Part shown: piece after piece, positions 21,031 to 30,899 of the stretch
Position numbering within the stretch: position 1 is the first letter of the stretch
How the letters are laid out: every line of letters starts with the position of its first letter
Source: Cordilura impudica
Taxonomy: Eukaryota > Arthropoda > Insecta > Diptera > Scathophagidae
DNA length: 64,000 nucleotides
NCBI GenBank assembly: GCA_963682025.1
Contig: OY821522.1
Span: 25,210,490-25,274,489 of the forward strand
Reading direction: 5' to 3'
Made by a program: the position numbers and the translations under genes
Notes under the pieces: model-generated
What the model was told of the DNA's origin: nothing
The model's database searches: none
The model's input: only the letters and a program-made list of their open reading frames with translations

Positions 21031-21456
21031 TTAAAATGTGATTTGAGGTGGTGGTGGTGTCTCAGGTGTCTCAGGAATCCAATCCTCTGTAAAATTATAT
21101 GTGATTTGAGGTGATGGTGGTGTCTCAGGAATACAATCCTCTGTATTCCAGAAACCCATTTGGTTGTTGGGTATTTCATCCATCAATTCTCCTCTAAGGA
21201 ACAGCACATCATATGAATATTCAAATGAAGAAACACTAGGAGTAGAGATTCGCTCTATCTCATTTTCAATCAGACAGTTTGTTGTGTGTATTACGTAGTT
21301 GGATACACCCGGTATGTATTTACTGCAGTAAACACATTCTACGCTGGGAGTGTTTTCCATACACTCCAAACTATTTTCCATGTGTTTGAGCAATTCTGAA
21401 TCATCCTCATAGAAAATGGTGCAGAGCGAGCACTTAAAAAAATCCATTTTTTCCAA
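21031..21456 (-). CDS. 141-residue zinc-finger protein at the Polinton end
   Basis: The ATG at 21456 opens an intact 141-codon frame. Two zinc-finger-like clusters are visible: CSLC...HMENSLEC (about residues 9-32) and CVYC...HTTNC (about residues 41-61). The C-terminus is acidic and proline-rich, with a repeated unit (ENTEDCIPETPPSPQIT-like, then TEDWIPETPETPPPPQITF), which suggests internal tandem duplication. It may be a regulatory or DNA-binding protein of the Polinton; that is inference. The left-arm counterpart lies off the window. Confidence 0.6.
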   Translation of the reverse strand: MEKMDFFKCSLCTIFYEDDSELLKHMENSLECMENTPSVECVYCSKYIPGVSNYVIHTTNCLIENEIERISTPSVSSFEYSYDVLFLRGELMDEIPNNQMGFWNTEDCIPETPPSPQITYNFTEDWIPETPETPPPPQITF

Positions 21457-22069
21457 TTTTAATTAACTTTTTTATTTTTTAATTTAGATCAAAATTTGTA
21501 ATTAATAGTTTCCCGTGTAGTTGACTACTGAACGAAATGAAACTATTTTTCCCTAATATTATTTTGGTTAATCTATCCGTGGTTATGATAAAAAATAATT
21601 TAATCTGTCTTCACTACACATAACATAGGAAAAAGGTACCCAATTTCCAATAAGTAACGTATTTTTAAAAAGTGTTGTTATTTATTTTAATTTTAATCAA
21701 ATCTATTTATGATTTATTAACCAGGCTTATCATTTTCCAAAACTATGCCTTTTTATAAGGATTTTATGATCATGTTAAAACACTAATGTTTATCTAGATT
21801 ATTGTTATATAAAAATTTTCAAACATGTGTACTGATAAGTGACCACATTTATATTTCTATTGGCTTTATTGTTTACAAACTGTCGATTTGTTTCAATCAT
21901 GTGTTTTGGTAATTGTATGGTAAATTTTTATATGTATGCATTTTATGTATCAGGCGCACGGAGGCTTTAGAAAGTATTTTTCAGTTGATTAGAAATAGTT
22001 TAATCTGTCTTCACTACACATAATATAGTAAAAAGTTATTCAATGTTATAGTAAAAAGTTATTCAACTT
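21457..22069. other. AT-rich Polinton subterminal region
   Basis: No convincing ORF. A short repeat, TAGTTTAATCTGTCTTCACT, occurs at about 21594 (as AATTTAATCTGTC) and 21997. The stretch probably carries the promoter of the zinc-finger gene. Confidence 0.4.
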
Positions 22070-22345
22070 TGCGCCATCCAACGGGGGAAAAATTGAAAAA
22101 TTCCTGGTTCTCCTATAAACCTGGTTCTCCTATAGACCTCAACCAAACAGCGCCATCTAACGGGGGCGAAAATGAAAAATTCCTGGTTCTCCTATAAACC
22201 TGGTTCTCCTATAGACCTTAACCAAACAGCGCCATCTAACGGTGGCGAAAATGAAAAGTTCCTGGTTTTCCTATATCTTATCTACTAAAAATTTTTTCGG
22301 GCAAGACCCGCTATGGTCAACCGAACAGCGCCATCTAGCGGTGGC
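22070..22345 (-). promoter_or_regulatory. Four CTCF-like motifs in the Polinton terminal repeats
   Basis: On the minus strand the repeats read CCGCTAGATGGCGCTG (22328 unit) or CCGTTAGATGGCGCTG (22150 and 22229 units), and CCGTTGGATGGCGC in the outermost. The AGATGGCGC core resembles the insect CTCF insulator consensus. Binding is not shown. Confidence 0.35.
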
Positions 22346-22385
22346 GAAAATGAAAAATTCCTGGTTCTCCTATATCTTATCTACT
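22070..22385. repeat. Tandem repeats of about 78 bp at the Polinton terminus, each with a GCGCCATCTA motif
   Basis: Four imperfect units have GCGCCATC at 22071, 22150, 22229 and 22328. Each is followed by GAAAATGAAAAATTCCTGG-like sequence and CTGGTTCTCCTATA. The last unit ends TATATCTTATCTACT, and the same end sequence recurs internally near 22266-22280. Terminal inverted repeats with internal tandem repeats are common in Polintons. Confidence 0.75.
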
Positions 22386-22466
22386 ATTAACCCAAAGGGG
22401 GGTTAATATTTAACCGTGGTACAAATATCAAAATATGTACAAAAATTAAGCATTTGTGCTTAAACA
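22386..22466. other. Junction between the Polinton end and the direct repeat
   Basis: Eighty bases starting ATTAACCCAAAGGGGGGTTA, which contains a short inverted repeat (TAACCC...GGGTTA). Probably host DNA next to the insertion. Confidence 0.4.
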
Positions 22467-22935
22467 GTGTTCTTTGTTTAAAATTCAGTTCATTAAATTA
22501 ATAGAGAAATATATATATGTTTAAATTTTAGTAAATTTAATTAATTTTGTAGATATTTTGTAGGAAAATTTTACAATCTGGATAGAAAAATGTTGATAAA
22601 ATTGTTTAAGATTTCTGTAGTATATCACATAGTTTGTTTTATCATTCAAGTTTGTTATTAATTTGATCTCTTTCATGCTTTAAATTTTTTTTTATTTTCA
22701 AAACAAAATGGTAAATCATAGCGATGGTTGTGTATTGTACACAGTTATTGTAAATATACTTCCAATTTATAGCCTAATGCTGAATCATCTTATATATCAT
22801 TAACATTAAAATCTTCAAGATTTTTAACTCATTCAAATTTTTTATATGGGAGATATTGTGAGATGGTATAACTACAAAAATTGTTAACATCTCTAATATT
22901 CTAATTTTATATGAAAATGATAAAATTTTGTTACT
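22467..22935 (+). repeat. Direct repeat flanking the right Polinton arm, copy 2
   Basis: Matches 15828-16290. It continues beyond the homology into CATTGACGTTTTCAAACAAAC, which is itself partly repeated at about 23668-23750. Confidence 0.8.
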
Positions 22936-23762
22936 GTTTCTCATTGACGTTTTCAAACAAACAAATAATAACAATGTCATTTAAAAAATAAAACAATATT
23001 TTGTTAATACGAGTATTATAAAAATTTCATTTTTTAATTGTCTATATTTCGAATAAAATACATCTAAATTAATAAATTTTTTGTAATTATTGTTTTACAA
23101 AAAATTTAAATTCATCGATTTTAATTTCATTTGTGAAAAGCAAAATTATATAAAATACTTCATATGAAATTTGCTAATATGAAAATATTTCACAAGAATA
23201 GAGTAAGTTTCCAATATTTTATTAAATAATTTTGTATATATTTTCTACCAATAATTATTTCTTCAGTTTTAAATAGAGTTATTGGAAAAGTTTTAGAAAA
23301 TTATAATTAAATTATCAAAACTAATTGTTCTAGATGAAAATACATTTGATAAATTCTAAAAATTAAAAATTAATTTTTAAAAGTCAATTATACTAATTAA
23401 AAAACTAAAAATTTAAAATCAAAAACCAAAATTAAAAAAATAAAAACTAAAAATTTAAAATCAAAAATTAAAAAACTAAAAACTAAAAATTAAAATCGAA
23501 AATTAAAAAACTAACACTAAAAATAAAAGTTAAGAAAATAAAATGTGTAAAAAAATGTGTAATCAATAGACTTACGATTAAAGATTATAGAAAATGTTTG
23601 TTTCTTATGATTCAATGTATGTATTTGGATCTAAGGTTCATGAAATATATACTGTTTGTGATTGTTTTTCATTGATTTTTTCAAACAAACAAATATTAAC
23701 AATGTAAATTCAGAAAAAAAACAATATTTTGCTAATATTGTAAAAATTGTATTTTGCCGTCG
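22936..23762. other. AT-rich DNA with a low-complexity AAAATTAAAAACT tract
   Basis: Non-coding. A simple-sequence tract of AAAATT/AAAAACTAAAAATT units runs from about 23350 to 23560. A 90-bp stretch with CAAACAAACAAAT and AACAATATTTTG occurs twice, near 22950 and 23690. Confidence 0.5.
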
Positions 23763-24349
23763 CACAGTGGACCATTTGACGAGAAGGCGGTAAAAAATCT
23801 ATAACTTTTGATTGGATTGGAATTTTGATATGCGGTTTTTTTTTGTTTGGTAGGTGAGACTTTAGCTTTTAGGTTTTGCTATAAAACGTAATTCTCGACC
23901 GAAAATAAAAAAGTTACGGAGGGTTTAAAATACATTTTCATTTGTAGTTGAATTTTAGTACAAAAGTGAAGTGTTAAAAGGTAAAAAATAGGTTTTTTTT
24001 AAATATAATGTCTTATTTTTTCAGTTAATTTTACAACTAATGCTTTTTAACAATTTCTTAAGTTAATTTTTTCAGAAAATGCAAAACTTTGGCCCCCGTA
24101 AACTTTTTAGTCTTAATGTGCACAAGGGCCAAAGGTCGTATGTTTTTGCTTTAGTTAATTTTTTTTTATTGTCTTTTTAAATATTTCTATATCAACTTTT
24201 ATGGTAAATTTATGAAATATAACAATTTTTATTGTAAATTTACAAAATATATAAATTTTTAAATCAAGAAAATTTTTTAACTATATAAAAAAAGTGTAAC
24301 TTATTGTTAGTGTAATGAAAAAGTACTTCAAATCAACCAATTTTAGTAA

Positions 24350-25465
24350 AAATTTCTTCTAAATAGCCTTGATTTTCATCTTCTAGAAGTTGTTTAGCTT
24401 CGTCTAATTCAATAGAGGTAGTTTTCCATTTTTGACGAATGTTGGACATATATGGATCTGAAGTGCACAACAAAATAGTGATAAGGTCTTCATTAGTACA
24501 ACATCAGGACATTTTCCTTGTGTTGTGCTCGCGAAAGAATCTGTAGTCTTTGTTCCTTTTTTCTTGCGCTTCTTCAGATAGATCTCCTATTGGTAATATA
24601 TTGTTTTGAATTATTTGTTCCCCATGGTACAAAATTTTATGAACTGTGGATGGCATATATCTCCAAGAGTATTTTTCATTATAAAGTATAGCTGTTTTAT
24701 TGGCGTACTCTCCCAATTTTTTTGCATTTATCTTTCTGCTGCATGCTAGAATTTGTAATATGATTTTGAATCGTCGTATTAATTCATGATCTACACCTGT
24801 GGTTGTTTTGGTTGGTCGATTACGAGGCCTAGCTGTAGATATTTTTGTTATTAGTTTTTTTTTTGCTTTCTTTTTTCTTCATTTTCTTTGTTTTTTCGCC
24901 TAACGGACCAAATTCCAAATCATAACCCAATTTAAGAATATGCTCCATGAAACGTATTCTAGCATGAAGAGGGGACATTCCAAATTCGTAGGCTTCCTTA
25001 AAACTATCGTCTTCTGGTGGGGGTTGGCTTAATTGACTTCATGTCTTTTGGCATATAATGCAGCTTGATGTTGACTTTGTTCCAGTTAAAGCTTGTGCAA
25101 CTTTTCCATCAATCATTGTGAGACACATTTTAAAATGTACTTCAATGTCTTGGTCATCAAATTTAAATATTACTGGTTGAAGTTAGTCAATTTGATCTTT
25201 TATTTTTTGAACTTCTTCAGTTATGACATCTTTGGTTTCCTTTTTGAATGCAAATTTTATTGGTCCTCAATACTTTGTTGAAGAAGGAATTTCATTTTTC
25301 CATATATCTATTTCTGTTGCTCTACTAGTTGACGGCTCTAAGACGCTATACCTTTTTGTTAAGTGCAATGGAACGAAAGATACCATAAATAAATTATCAC
25401 CTGATGAATTTTCGGCATTAAATTGCTTGTATTGTTTCTGACCAGAGGATCCATCACATCCTGAC
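24350..25465 (-). pseudogene. Transib transposase remnant, copy 1
   Basis: From the C-terminus: EEAQEKRNKDYRFFREHNTR (the catalytic Glu region) at 24504-24716. Upstream of it, in broken frames, is sequence matching the central part (MIDGKVAQAL) and the start of the core near DGSSGQKQYKQ at 25430-25460. The N-terminal ~200 residues are deleted. Frames are interrupted by several indels, and a stretch present in copies 2 and 3 (near GNTARRFF) is missing around 24800. Confidence 0.8.
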
Positions 25466-25680
25466 CCCTTTTAAAAGGTGAAGCATACCTGCTCATATCT
25501 TAAAGGGCTATGTCGCAATAGTTTTTTTTACAATTTACAAATTTTTATCTTTTATTACCACTTTTAGAAGCATAAAAAACCCACACTCTAACCCCTTTTA
25601 AAAGGTGAAGCATACCTGCTCATATCTTAAAGGGCTATGTCGCAATAGTTTTTTTTTACCATTTACCTGTTATTTAAATT
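25466..25680. repeat. Tandem subrepeat in the Transib leader (copy 1)
   Basis: Two units of about 110 bp carry CCCCTTTTAAAAGGTGAAGC, then CATACCTGCTCATATCTT and AGGGCTATGTCGCAATAG. The same pair of units is in Transib copy 2 at about 32880-33120. CCTTTTAAAAGG is a perfect palindrome. Confidence 0.7.
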
Positions 25681-25889
25681 GTTTCCCATTTTGTCAGGTA
25701 TTTAAACTATATAACTCTAATTCAGACTATTAATGTTTTTGAAAGATACCTAAAATGTAAATGTACCTGTAACAATTAAGCGCATTATATCTCAGCCCTT
25801 TTTTATAAATATATTACAACTCCTGACAACTCTACCGACACGCAAAAAAATACACCGCGGAGCACCGGTACGACCAACTTTTGTATTCA

Positions 25890-26040
25890 TAACACTCAGA
25901 CGGACGGACGGACATCGTTTAATCGACTCAGAAAGTGTTTTTGAGTCGATCCGTATAATAAAAGATGGATAAACGTCCAATATTTTTGGCAGTTGCAAAC
26001 ATTACCTCAAACTTAATATATCCTAACCACATAGTGGACA
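25890..26040 (+). repeat. Diverged DINE-like 3' part within Transib copy 1
   Basis: CAGACGGACGGACGGACATCG-type microsatellite followed by GATTTTGAGTCGATCC-like sequence and a CCACATAGTGG end. The equivalent in copy 2 is 33355-33500, so the insertion is ancestral to this Transib subfamily. Confidence 0.6.
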
Positions 26041-26606
26041 ACTTTTGTATTCATAAATTTTGCAGAAAATATCTAACCTTGGGTCAGAAAAATTGTTCTG
26101 GTGCAAACGGGCGGAAACTGGCGGGTGTATAATGGGGTATAGGAGTATAGGGGAGGGTTCGGACTATAGAAGAGTGCAAGATTTTTTCTGACTGCTTTTG
26201 ACTGGCAGGAGTTATGCTCTATTAAGTAGATTTTCGGAAAATTTGGACCTTTTTTAAAAAATTTTTTTTTTTAAATTTCGGAATGACCCAGTGATTTTAC
26301 GTTTTTAAAATTAATAGTATGGAAGCCACAAAATTATACAAAATTTATTTCACTTCAAAATCTTTTAAATCAAAAAAGTTTCAATCATTCAAAAATAAAA
26401 ATTTACAAAGAAATTTTTAATTTTAGCAAAATACTGAGAAAGCCCATTTTCGAAGACCCTGTTCGCTGTGATATAGTTGAGATGGAGTCGCAATTTTTTG
26501 GCTCCCGAGGTTTACTAGTATTTACATTCAAATGAATAACATAACTTTAAAATCGGTAACAAAAAAAATGATTTTTGGCCGCCTTCTCAAAATATGGTCC
26601 ACTGTG

Positions 26607-26823
26607 CGACGGACGGACATCGCTAAATCAACTCAGAAAGTGATTCTGAGTCGATCGGTATAATAAAATATTGGTCTAGGTCAAATATTTTTGGTAGTTA
26701 CAAACAGCAGCACAAAGTCATTATACCCAAACCACATAGTAATAAAATATTGGTCTAGGTCAAATATTTTTGGTAGTTACAAACAGCAGCACAAAGTCAT
26801 TATACCCAAACCACATAGTGGTA
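26607..26823 (+). repeat. DINE family A 3' end, with a duplicated tail
   Basis: Starts inside the GGAC microsatellite immediately at the Transib end and continues to the CCACATAGT hairpin. About 80 bp (AATAAAATATTGGTCTAGG...) then repeats in tandem (about 26661-26741 and 26742-26822). Confidence 0.7.
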
Positions 26824-27693
26824 GTAATCGATTCTCAGTGATCTATATTTAAAAATTTACAACATATACAAAACCAAAGCTACTGAATTGCTTTGAGCAG
26901 AGTAAATTTGTTGCTAAATTTGACCGTTGACGACCAATGGGATATATATCACCCATGGATTTTTTCCTTGAAGGAATTTAAAAAAAATACTTTTGACGAC
27001 ACTTTTGTTTAGAAATGTACGAAATGCACAAAAAAAAAAAAAATTTTCCAGCAGTTTAGGTTTGGTCGTGAAAGGGTACATAGTACAAGTATTTAAAGAA
27101 AAATTTTGTGATAGAACTAATCGTACACTTGTCACATAGGGCCTATTTACCCAGCATATGACATCGTGATGTAAAAGTGACAGGCCCTAGGACCCGTCCA
27201 CATAACTTTTCCCTCAAGGTGAATAAAATACATTGCTTATAAGTTTGCGGACTTCCACTTAATCGCCGGCATCTGCATACGCTGAACAGCTACCACTACC
27301 ATCATCATCCGTTGAACAACGAACAACATCATCCACTAGGCAACCATCATCAGTACATAACTACCAATGCCATTATATGAATTTTCATGTCCATTACCTT
27401 CAACTATATGTTGCCTGTCAAGATGATCCAAGTTGAAATCCTCACCCTCACTGAATTTGACAAAATTTGTCCGAATTGTTGTGTATATTGAAAATAATAT
27501 ATTACAAATTTTTGTCCCCGTGATACTATGTTATTAGAGTTATCGTTTAAAGTATTTGAAAGGACATAAAGTTATCATTAAAATTACATATCATCTGATT
27601 AAAAATAAAACGAAAATGTCATATTTCGTGACCATTGCCTTAAATGCTTATATTTATCTCAGCAATAATTAAAATAATATATGTATATGTTAT
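26824..27693. other. Unclassified non-coding DNA, partly less AT-rich
   Basis: Nothing recognised. The block 27130-27480 has a more balanced composition, with CATCATC-rich repeats (near 27300-27350) and a TTTGTCCCCGTGATACT end. It could be a solo LTR fragment or host DNA. Confidence 0.4.
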
Positions 27694-28260
27694 TTTATAT
27701 ATAAAAATGGAGTTGTGTATGTTTGTTTGTGGTTTATAGGCGACTACACCACCGGACCGATCGTCTTGAAATTTTTACAGTAGGTAACTGCCTATCCGGA
27801 AGGAAAAATAGGCTTTATTTTTTTGATTTTTCAAGTCGGCGTGGCACCTCCCTTACAAAGTGAATTTTTAACATCTAATTTTAACATATAATATCTGGAG
27901 TACTACGAGAGCAAGAGTTCTGAAACTATGTACATTAGAGCAACCATGAAATTCACAGGTTCCGGTAGATTGGGCTTTAAAAATAATATTCGTGCCAAAA
28001 TTGGTACTATCGGATGAAAACAGGCCAGGCCCCCTCGACTTTTAGCCCTGAAAATGGACTAAAATTAGTACAAAGCTTTTTACGCTACAACTTTTAAGCT
28101 TTATGGTTTACAAAAAAAACTATATAACCATTTTAATGCAGAATCGGATGGCGAACATTTATCTCATATGCAATTTTGAGCTATCTATGGTCCATCATGA
28201 AGTTTTAAGCGATCAAAATAAAAAAATGGGTTAAAGCCTTTTTTGAAACGGCCCTCGTAT
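27694..28260 (+). mobile_element. Diverged Helitron-type fragment
   Basis: The start (TATATATAAAAATGGAGTTG, then TTTGTTTGTGGTTTATAGG and ACCGGACCGATCGTCTTGAA) parallels the head of the Helitron at 5322 (GGACCGATCTTCCTGAA). No 3' CTAG hairpin end was found, so it is partial. Confidence 0.5.
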
Positions 28261-28580
28261 ATTTAGGGATGAACCTATTTCAGATCGGTAATCGCAAGAT
28301 CGTAGGATATTATAAGTACTTTAAACTGGGAAAAAATTCCAAGAAATCTTCTGTCCGGCTAGTCAGCATTTAAAGGTCAAAGTTCAAGATTTTTTAATTT
28401 CATTTTTTTGCAAATATCTTATTTGCTACACGTCGCACGTAATAAATGCTTTTACAAAATTTAATTCGTTAAGATAAACTGCTTTATATTTCGCACATCA
28501 ATGCAATAAATTTATTAAAAAAAGATAAAATAAAAAAACAACAAATCGAGTTCTTAAATGATCATAGAAAGTCGCTTTCA
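28261..28580. other. AT-rich non-coding DNA
   Basis: About 320 bp with no recognised feature. It ends at the start of the transposase-like relic. Confidence 0.5.
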
Positions 28581-29892
28581 TTGTGCTTAGATATTATAAA
28601 ATTACCAACTGAGAATAATGCAAACTCACGCAGTAACGTAAAGGTATATTTTATAGAAGTCGACACTGATACGGACTCGGAGTCGGATGGATCCGTGAAT
28701 TTGTCTCCAAATAAAAATTTAAGAAGTAAGGTGTTAAAGCCCTTTGAAAACATTATTGAATCTGGAATTACACAAGCCTTGGATGGATCCCAAGTGAGTA
28801 ATACGGGAGCAGCAATAACCATTGGCCAAACGGCTAACAATTTGGGCTATAATGTGAAATCTTGGAAAATTTCACCCGAATTTTTAAGATTGCAACGTCT
28901 TAGATACAGGCAAACAATTTTCCAAAAAATAAACTCAGCGTTTACTGTCCATTGAGACGGAAAAGTTTTAGAAGATTGCACCAGCATGAGTCGTTTAAAG
29001 CGCAATATACTGGCAATCGTATTATCTGCCTGTGGTAGTATCAAAGATTTAGGAGTGCCAAAAGTAAAAAAACAAACTTGAGTCATTGAAGATGACGCTG
29101 TATATTTAGCACTCCAAGATTTAAATTTAGAGAGTAATGTTATGAGTTCTGATACAACCAGCAGAAACACCAGTTCAACAATTGGAGCATGTGCAGTTTT
29201 AGAACAAAAGTTAGACAGGCATTTGTTGTATTTCGCATGCCATCGTCATATTATGGAGCTGCGTGCCGGAGCTGCATTTAAAATAAGTTTATTTGAAAAT
29301 TTTGGAGCACATGGCCCTAGCTCCAACATGTTAATTTTGAAGCTAGTATTCTTGATCCTGATATTCACAAATATTTTTCAGCTGCAATTCGGAACGAAAT
29401 AGTTGAATTCATAGAGCATCAAATCGAGAATAAAGTCGACATTACTAGACACGATTATATTGAAATGCTGAAATTTGGGTTACTCTTTCTTGGAGAGAAA
29501 ATTCCAAATTATAAAATTTCCAACGAAGATGGTATCAGCCACGCCAGGTTGATGACAAATGCTATATATCCATTAAAAATATTTTTGTTTAGAAAAGAGT
29601 TTAATCTTTCTCGTAAGTTAACTAAGCATTTTTCCATATGTTGTATCGAAAATTTATGGATACTAATATAATTTCAGCTCAAAAATTAGAAAATATTTGA
29701 AGATTTGATATTTTTGCAGTTCGCATTTATATATGAGTAAAATACTTTTTGATGTCAAGTGGCACCAAAGGCCACGAAGATATAGAGGTTATGGTACAAA
29801 ATAAGCTTCTTCGGCACCTCTGGTATCTAAATGAATCCAAAATTGCATTGGCCTTTTTTGACGATACTGTTGATGTTAACATAAAAAGAAAA
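28581..29892 (+). pseudogene. Decayed transposase-like gene of the CRHH/HHAR type, once spliced
   Basis: Several frame pieces align to a protein type I recall from insect and cnidarian genomes, of presumed transposon origin but without a firm superfamily name. The N-terminal piece (28581-28955) has an Asp/Ser-rich stretch (DTDTDSESDGS). The next has LLYFACHRHIMELRAG (29220-29270), where intact relatives have a CRHHI-type motif. Then comes HARLMTNAIYPLKIFLFRKEF (29541-29600), and HLWYLNESKIALAFFDD (29815-29867). A GTAAGT donor at about 29612 and a TTTTTGCAG acceptor at about 29719 suggest an intron. Frameshifts and stops throughout make it a relic. A DINE fragment cuts it at 29893. Confidence 0.6.
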
Positions 29893-30150
29893 ACAAGTAA
29901 GAAAACTATAGTCCATTTAGACCGACTATACGATACCCCATACCATGCGTTTAGAGACCCTATTTCTTAGGTCCAACTAATTGGATATAGAAAATAAGCA
30001 ACAACCAAATTTGAGTGGCATTGGTATTAATTTTTTTGGCCGCAGACATGAAAAAGTTCTTATCGGATGCTATATTTGTATGGGGACTAGGTCGAAAAAT
30101 GGACCGATCCTCACCATATGTGGTAAAGTCACTTATATTTTGTAAAAAAA
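29893..30150 (+). repeat. DINE family A 5' fragment
   Basis: Begins ACAAGTAAGAAAACTATAG with a mutated palindrome (GTCCATTTAGACCGAC) and stops at ...CTTATATTTTGTAAAAAA. The other 5' fragment (37484) is truncated at nearly the same point. Confidence 0.7.
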
Positions 30151-30899
30151 AAAAAGAAGGACTATAGCGTTGAACATTACGTTTAATGGGTACTACTTCC
30201 TGTGCGGAATTTTGATATGCGGTTTTTTTTTGTTTGGTAGGTGAGACTTTAGCTTTTAGGTTTTGCTATAAAACGTAATTCTCGACCGAAAATAAAAAAA
30301 GTTACGGAGGATTTAAAATACATTTTCATTTGTAGTTGAATTTTAGTACAAAAGTGAAGTGCTAAAAGGTAAAATAAAGGTTTTTTTTTTAATATAATGT
30401 CTTATTTTTTCAGTTAATTTTACAACTAATACTTTTTAACAATTTTTAAAGTTAATTTTTTCAGAAAATGACAAACTTTGGCCCCCGTAAACTTTTTAGT
30501 CCTTATGTGCACAAGGGCCAAAGGTTGTTTTTTTTTAAGATCCCGAGTTAAAATAGAAACTTATTAAGCAGCGAACGTAAAAGTTACCTTATATTGGTTC
30601 AAGATAGAGAAGTTTCAATGAAAAACTCGTATGTTTTTGCTTTAGTTAAATTTTTTTTTATTGTCTTTTTAAATATTTCTATATCAATTTTTATGGTAAA
30701 TTTATGAAATATAACAATATTTATTGTAAATTTACAAAATATATAAATTTTTAAATCAAGAAAATTTTTTAACTATATAAAAAAAAGTGTAACTTATTGT
30801 TAGTGTAATGAAAAAGTACTTCAAATCAACCAATTTTAGTAAAAATTTCTTCTAAATAGCCTTGATTTTCATCTTCTAGAAGTTGTTTAGCTTCTTCGT

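Larger units (their letters stand above)
16295..21037 (-). repeat. Right arm of the large inverted repeat, partner 1-7383
   Basis: Reverse complement of the left arm. It lacks the left-arm Helitron and the extra DINE, so it preserves both empty sites. The integrase region matches at protein level without change over 246 codons, which points to a young duplication. Confidence 0.92.
16295..22385 (-). mobile_element. Polinton/Maverick, right copy, with a probable element terminus at 22385
   Basis: The inverted counterpart of the left copy. It contains the end of polymerase B on plus, then zinc knuckle, integrase, two DINE repeats, the CxxC/His ORF, the 124-residue ORF and a zinc-finger ORF on minus. 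Past 21457 come AT-rich DNA and tandem repeats with CTGGTTCTCCTATA motifs, ending TATATCTTATCTACT at 22385. Read outward-in this is AGTAGATAAGATATAG, which fits the 5'-AG ends of Polintons. The inner boundary at 16295 is a breakpoint within polymerase B, so this is a partial element. Confidence 0.8.
23763..26606 (-). mobile_element. Transib (RAG1-like) DNA transposon, copy 1, internally deleted
   Basis: Both ends start with the heptamer CACAGTG, followed by GACCAT and the GAGAAGGCGG block on both sides, so the terminal inverted repeats are complete. Exactly 23 bases after each heptamer lies an A-rich nonamer (AAAAATCTA at 23793-23801; AAAAATCAT on minus at 26568-26576). The flanks are CGTCG on the left and CGACG on the right, in keeping with the GC-rich 5-bp targets of Transibs, though they are not identical. 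The transposase is on the minus strand and lacks its N-terminal half: the sequence jumps at about 25465 from the core to the 5' leader. Confidence 0.85.

Noticed and set aside
127..21037. Reading the two Polinton arms as long terminal inverted repeats of one normal element
   Set aside because: The arms contain internal genes, including integrase and the end of polymerase B, and carry identical lesions. A normal Polinton has only one of each gene between short terminal repeats.
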